Shown here piece by piece: positions 59,631 to 64,000 of a stretch of 64,000 nucleotides of DNA; the first letter of the stretch is position 1, and the number at the start of each line of letters is the position of its first letter. This DNA comes from Sipunculus nudus (lineage: Eukaryota > Annelida > Sipuncula > Golfingiida > Sipunculidae), in the NCBI GenBank assembly GCA_026874595.1, contig CM049312.1, positions 67,798,929 to 67,862,928 on the forward strand, in the 5' to 3' direction. The position numbers and the translations under genes were made by a program. The notes under the pieces are model-generated. The model worked only from the letters and a program-made list of their open reading frames with translations, searched no databases and had not been told where the DNA came from.

Positions 59631-61460
59631 TTTAGTTTTCCTGTATGTAGCTATAAATTACAATTGTTACACAAACTGCCAAACCACTGTTTCCACTGTG
59701 TTTTTGAATGCTGCATTAAATTTGGCCTTGCTTTAAATAATTTACTACATGTAGCAATCTGATACTGTGAGAATTGTGTAAGAATTGTGATGCATGTGAA
59801 TGCTCTGGTTTATTCTGGCACAGGCTGCGCTGGTAAGATCTGTCCCCTGAGTGCAGATGTTAGGTCTTCCTTGAGGAGAAACATATCACACAGGTGGAGC
59901 AATCTGTATCAGCTGCAACAGATGATACAGAGAAATCTGACAATAACAGAATCAAGTTAAAAGTGTATCGCTGAAGAATGATATTACAGAGGTGGATAGT
60001 CATACAAAAAATCCATGTAATTTTGAAGAGCAGTTACATAGTGAAATGTGCATTTAAAATATGCTTTGGTTCTTCCAAACCACAGAGAGATGAATGATGT
60101 TTGGTGACATTTTTCTTGATTATTTAGTTTATGACTTTTGCCTTAATTAATGTGAGTAAGAAGACAAGAAACTAAATGAATCATGAGTCATGACACTCAA
60201 CTGACAAACAGGATAAACAAAATTAAGGGATGACATTCATGAGTCAATATTGGTAAGAGTGACTGTGAATTGTCAGTTTAAAAATACTGTAGTTGGCTAC
60301 ATATTTCTGTGGGTTTCAATTATGAAATATTTTCTAAAGGGATAGACAACATAGACTAAAGTCATACCTTCAACTACCTAAGTAGGTGAGAACAAGGGAC
60401 CGATGGGTCATGGCACTCAGCTGAAGTTTGAAAAATTTTAGCAAATGCAAAATATGGTTATTTCTACTGTGTTTGTTTTTCTAATGTATTAGCATATACA
60501 GGCTATGAGGAAATTGCCTTCCTACTTGGTTAGTAAAGTTCTGAATATATTATTGCAAAACTTATACTCTGACAAGACTGCCATAAAAAACATGAAACAT
60601 TTCCAGATTGACCGACAGGTGGACAGAAAGGACTGATACCTTTATTTCACTTTCAGGGGAATAATGCTTTTAAGTTTATATTAAACCCTATTTTTTAGGA
60701 TATTGGGTTTTGGCATTAAAAGTATTTATCAGATTCCATTTTTAAAAAAAAATCTGAAAATATAAGTTCATTCAGACTTGTTAGTTGCATCATAATTAAT
60801 CCATAGTTTGTCTCACATCATGTCAAATTATGCATACACAAATATTTTATATTTTTTTAATTCACAAAATGTTTAAACTGGATTTAAAATAAAATAACAT
60901 AATCCCACAACATTGCATCTTCAAGATTATTCCTTGAATCACTATTAAAAAAGTATTGTACATTGGAGTTTTCAGTACAAGTTTTCAGTACAAGCTTAAT
61001 TTTATTAACTAGAATAAAGATTCGGTAAATTTGATACAAAAATCCCCTGTTCAAATTAGGTGTAAACACTGTTGGTTGGATGAAGGAGAAACAACATAAT
61101 TATGCTAATTACAATCTCAGTTATAATTGAATACTGAAATTAATATTCAATTTTATGCCTTGTGAAAAGAATGCAAAGTTTTAACCTCTTCAGAAGTAAG
61201 TAATTCCTTATAACAATAATCTAGTTTGACGCTTAATGTAAACAACACTTGACATTGTGTCTAAAAACTTGAATAAAAGCGACTCTTTTCAATCAATTCC
61301 TTTGAAATTTCAGATGGTAAAAGATTAAATCCATATGTAAACATACTGTGAAAATCAACAGTGCATACAAAAAAAAGTGCCATGGCCAAAGATGGACAAA
61401 ATTTAAGTTAATGATTTTATGTTTATGCTAATAACTTTGTTACAGGTGCTCTTTTTATTG
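59631..61460. other. Intergenic, with family-B 5' end at 60391-60525
   Basis: AACAAGGGACCGATGGGTCA plus CTCAGCTGAAG and AGCAAATGCAAAATATG match 11138-11220, so a family-B 5' part sits here without a visible 3' end. A minus-strand frame at 60884-61069 has no features. Otherwise AT-rich. Confidence 0.55.
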
Positions 61461-62159
61461 TGTGACACCGGCCTGGCTTGTGTTGTGGAACTTTCTTGCA
61501 TGGCCGCTTGTTACATTTTCGGTTTAATCCATACTGGTTGAACTCTTGTTGTCATTCTAGCTTGGGGCGAGCTCACATGTACACTATGGTGTGCAAAGGC
61601 ACGGCGATGTTTTTCTAGATGATTCCTGTGATGCATGCTTACCGTGTATAATGTATTATTCTTCGAATGTTCGAGAGATAGAAGCTTCTCGGCTTTAGGT
61701 GAAAAGGTATATAAAGGGGCTGTGTTTTAGAGCCGAGAGAGCAGCAGAGAATATTTCTAGCGGACCCAGATGCGTGTGTCAGTTTCTGGGACCTTATCTG
61801 ACGAGTGCGGCAATAATAGATTTTCTTCAGACTTTCTCCTGGATTTTGTGCATTTGGACTTCAGTTAACTTTCTGGATTGTTACAAGAGCTTTACACTGG
61901 ACTGTCATTCTCCGAGAGTATACATTTTAAGAACTTACTGTTGTGACAGTGGTGGTATCCAGGTACTGTGCACTTTGTGTATTTTACTGTGTGATTGTAC
62001 TGATTTGTTGTTATACTACTGTTTTACTGTATAATTGTACTGATTTAGTGTATTGTAATGTTAGGGTTGTTTTAAGAAAAAATTATGGTCATTTGTGGAC
62101 AAAAAAACACTGACTTCTTTATTCCTTCCGCTAGACATTTCACGCTGCCTAGTGTTACA
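61461..62159 (+). repeat. Putative solo LTR or pol II promoter block
   Basis: Starts TGTGACACCGGCC and ends CTAGTGTTACA, giving TGT-ACA inverted ends with one mismatch. It contains a strong TATATAAAG box (61708-61716), a GC-richer transcribed-looking part (61720-61980) and a T/GTA-rich 3' part. No primer-binding site or polypurine tract adjoins it and the five flanking bases differ, so solo LTR is a guess. A host promoter is the alternative. The plus frame 61699-62034 looks incidental. Confidence 0.4.
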
Positions 62160-62243
62160 GAATCTGATTTTTTTATCTCCATTTCAAAATTTGTGTTCAT
62201 CACACATACATGATCTGTTTATATTACGTTCTGTAATGACTTA

Positions 62244-63062
62244 AACAAGTGACCCATGGGTCATGATGCTCAGCTGACTGGGAAGACATTCGCAAAAGGA
62301 AATTTTATCATCTGAATGGTAGTATATACCCATTCAACTGAAGCATCAAACAGATTAACCAACAGGCCAAGATTGTGTCTGTATTTATATATCTCAAAAA
62401 TAGAGAAAAAATGCGTAAACTTTTAAAAAAATACAGGTGGCTCCACCAGTCTGCAGAAACTAATAAAACACTTAATGGTCAATATCCATGCAAAGAATCA
62501 TGGTGATCTCTGCATTAGTTGTTCAGATACTTCAGCTTTTGTATCAAATTTTCCATTATTCTGAGGGATACTTCGGAGTTCTATAGCGAGAAGGATACAG
62601 TTAACAAAGACCTAATTTCAGGTTTCCACAGACACTTTCATGGGCCTCCTTGCATGACAAGAATAAAGATTCTAGGTCCAGTTGTTATGATTTGTACCCT
62701 GTTGACAGATAACCAAAAATAAATAAAAATATTCATAAAAATTTGAAAAAATAGAGGTGGCGCATCCAGTCTGCAGAAACTGATGGAACACCTCATGATC
62801 AATATGTAAGCCCAAAATCATGGCCATCAGTGTTGTAGTTATTGAGATACTGCAGTTTTTGTATCACATTTTTCATTATTCTGGGGGGTATTATGGAGCC
62901 ATAAAGCTTAAAGGATTTGGGTAACAGAGACCTAATTTCAGGTTTCCATGGAGACTTTTCTGTGTGCCAAGAATGAAGATTCTAGGTCCAGTTGTTATGA
63001 TTTTTGCCCTGTTAACAGATGTTCATTCTCAAAGGTCTAAAAAGCAAAGAAAAATATTCGTA
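62244..63062 (+). mobile_element. Family B-related element, 5' end plus two 3' modules
   Basis: The 5' end AACAAGTGACCCATGGGTCA plus CTCAGCTGACTGG is followed by two tandem modules of about 320 bp (62435-62720 and 62750-63060). These share GGTGGC-CCACCAGTCTGCA, TTATTCTGxGGGxTA, CCTAATTTCAGGTTTCCA and ATTCTAGGTCCAGTTGTTAT. The same module, diverged, is the 3' half of the elements at 45-50 kb. Confidence 0.65.
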
Positions 63063-64000
63063 AACAAGGGACCCATGGGTCACTGTGCTCAGCTGAAGTT
63101 GACCTTGAAGGTAAAAATTAAAAATAATATCAAATGGAGATAAAGTGGGAGAGAAAGAGGAAATAGAGGCCATGGCTGGTTTATATAATTGGTTTGTATT
63201 GATGAGCAAGAAATTGTTGCAAATAATATTTTGTGACCTGACAATGTGTTTCCTAATGTTGAAACTGAAGAATGTGAGCAGTCTGTGAACAAATGATCTG
63301 TACCATTACCATGATCATTAGATGGCTTTTTTATTAACTTCTGACATTTCAGAAGTTTACACATTTTTTCAAATGAATCAATTTTTTTTGTATAATATAT
63401 ATTATTAAATATATATGTATTTTTATTTCATGAATTACAGTTGAAATATAACTAATTAACAACATACACACAAGGCAAAGCCTGATCTCCAATTCTGCTG
63501 AGGCAGGAAAAATAATGAACAAATGTTTGTATTAGATCCTCATTTTTTTTATCTTATCAATTTTTTTAATATAAGTTTATATTTCTATACATTTTCAATA
63601 TAACATATATATCTGATAAAAAGGTTGATTCATAATTCTCAATTGCATCATCATAAGTCTCAATCTTGTCAGATATCACCACATCATGCATACAAATGTT
63701 TATTTATTTTTTACCACAAAAATATATCTTTTAAATCTGCAAAACAATAAATATCTAAAAATAATACTTGATTTAGATTTCACAATTTTAAATGCGTCTT
63801 TATTTATCCATAATGTGCTTCACATTTTATAAATTTAAGCATACTGATGGGTTTAATTTTATTTATTAAAATCATTTAAAAGAAAATTGATTTCTTTAAA
63901 AAAGCTAATTTAACACACCATGGCATCTTCTGGATTACACCTTGAATTACTTTTTCAAGGAAGGTTTTTGTATATTGGAGTGAAATCAGCATTTCAATTA
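63063..64000 (+). other. Another family-B 5' end, then AT-rich DNA
   Basis: AACAAGGGACCCATGGGTCA at 63063-63082 with GCTCAGCTGAAG opens a further copy. From 63345 to 63515 follows the dispersed repeat also found at 24650-24850. The remaining DNA to the window end is AT-rich with no gene seen. Confidence 0.55.

Overview
This is a window of AT-rich, repeat-laden, intron-rich animal nuclear DNA. The spliceosomal genes, a PIWI-clade Argonaute, tRNA-headed SINEs, Helitron-like elements with tandem cores, MITEs and an LTR retrotransposon all point to an invertebrate. A lophotrochozoan, perhaps a mollusc, is my best guess, but the sequence alone does not prove it. No bacterial operon, CRISPR array or rRNA is present.

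Two genes can be read with confidence, both on the minus strand. Bases 44-10636 hold the 5' half of a PIWIL1-like gene. It has six coding exons with matching splice phases, running from an arginine/glycine-rich N-terminus through the N and linker regions to the start of PAZ; the rest of PAZ, MID and PIWI lie beyond the left edge. Bases 35579-44415 hold a second gene of at least seven exons. I do not recognise its protein, but it carries a SWIM-like CxC...CxH motif. One of its exons cannot be joined in frame, so the gene may be damaged or mis-sequenced. Two weaker coding candidates lie at 50464-50691 (minus) and 58063-58250 (plus).

The rest is mostly mobile and repetitive DNA. Helitron-like family A (19.5-21.6, 32.9-34.7 and 42.2-43.6 kb) has 5' and 3' hairpins, a CTAG end and a core of about 140-bp monomers built around the palindrome GGTGGCGCCACC; worn pieces are scattered throughout. 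Helitron-like family B (11.1-12.4, 45.0-47.9 and 48.6-49.9 kb) has CAGCTG-containing subterminal inverted repeats, and the last two copies hold tandem nuclear-receptor half-sites. There are also two long hAT-like elements, a TA-flanked MITE, a GGCC-ended MITE family, a foldback element with a perfect 10-bp target duplication, SINEs, two coding-looking minisatellites in Piwi introns, a 90-bp E-box tandem array at 54.4-56.8 kb, and many (TA)n tracts.

The most interesting object is at 26069-32772: a non-autonomous LTR retrotransposon arranged LTR - internal - LTR - partial internal. Its internal region has no long ORF. Instead it carries about seven tandem monomers of roughly 235-290 bp. Read as plus-strand RNA, each can fold into a closing stem and two hairpins, and the diverged monomers keep the stems through paired changes and G-U wobbles. 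This looks like an undescribed structured RNA carried by a retroelement.
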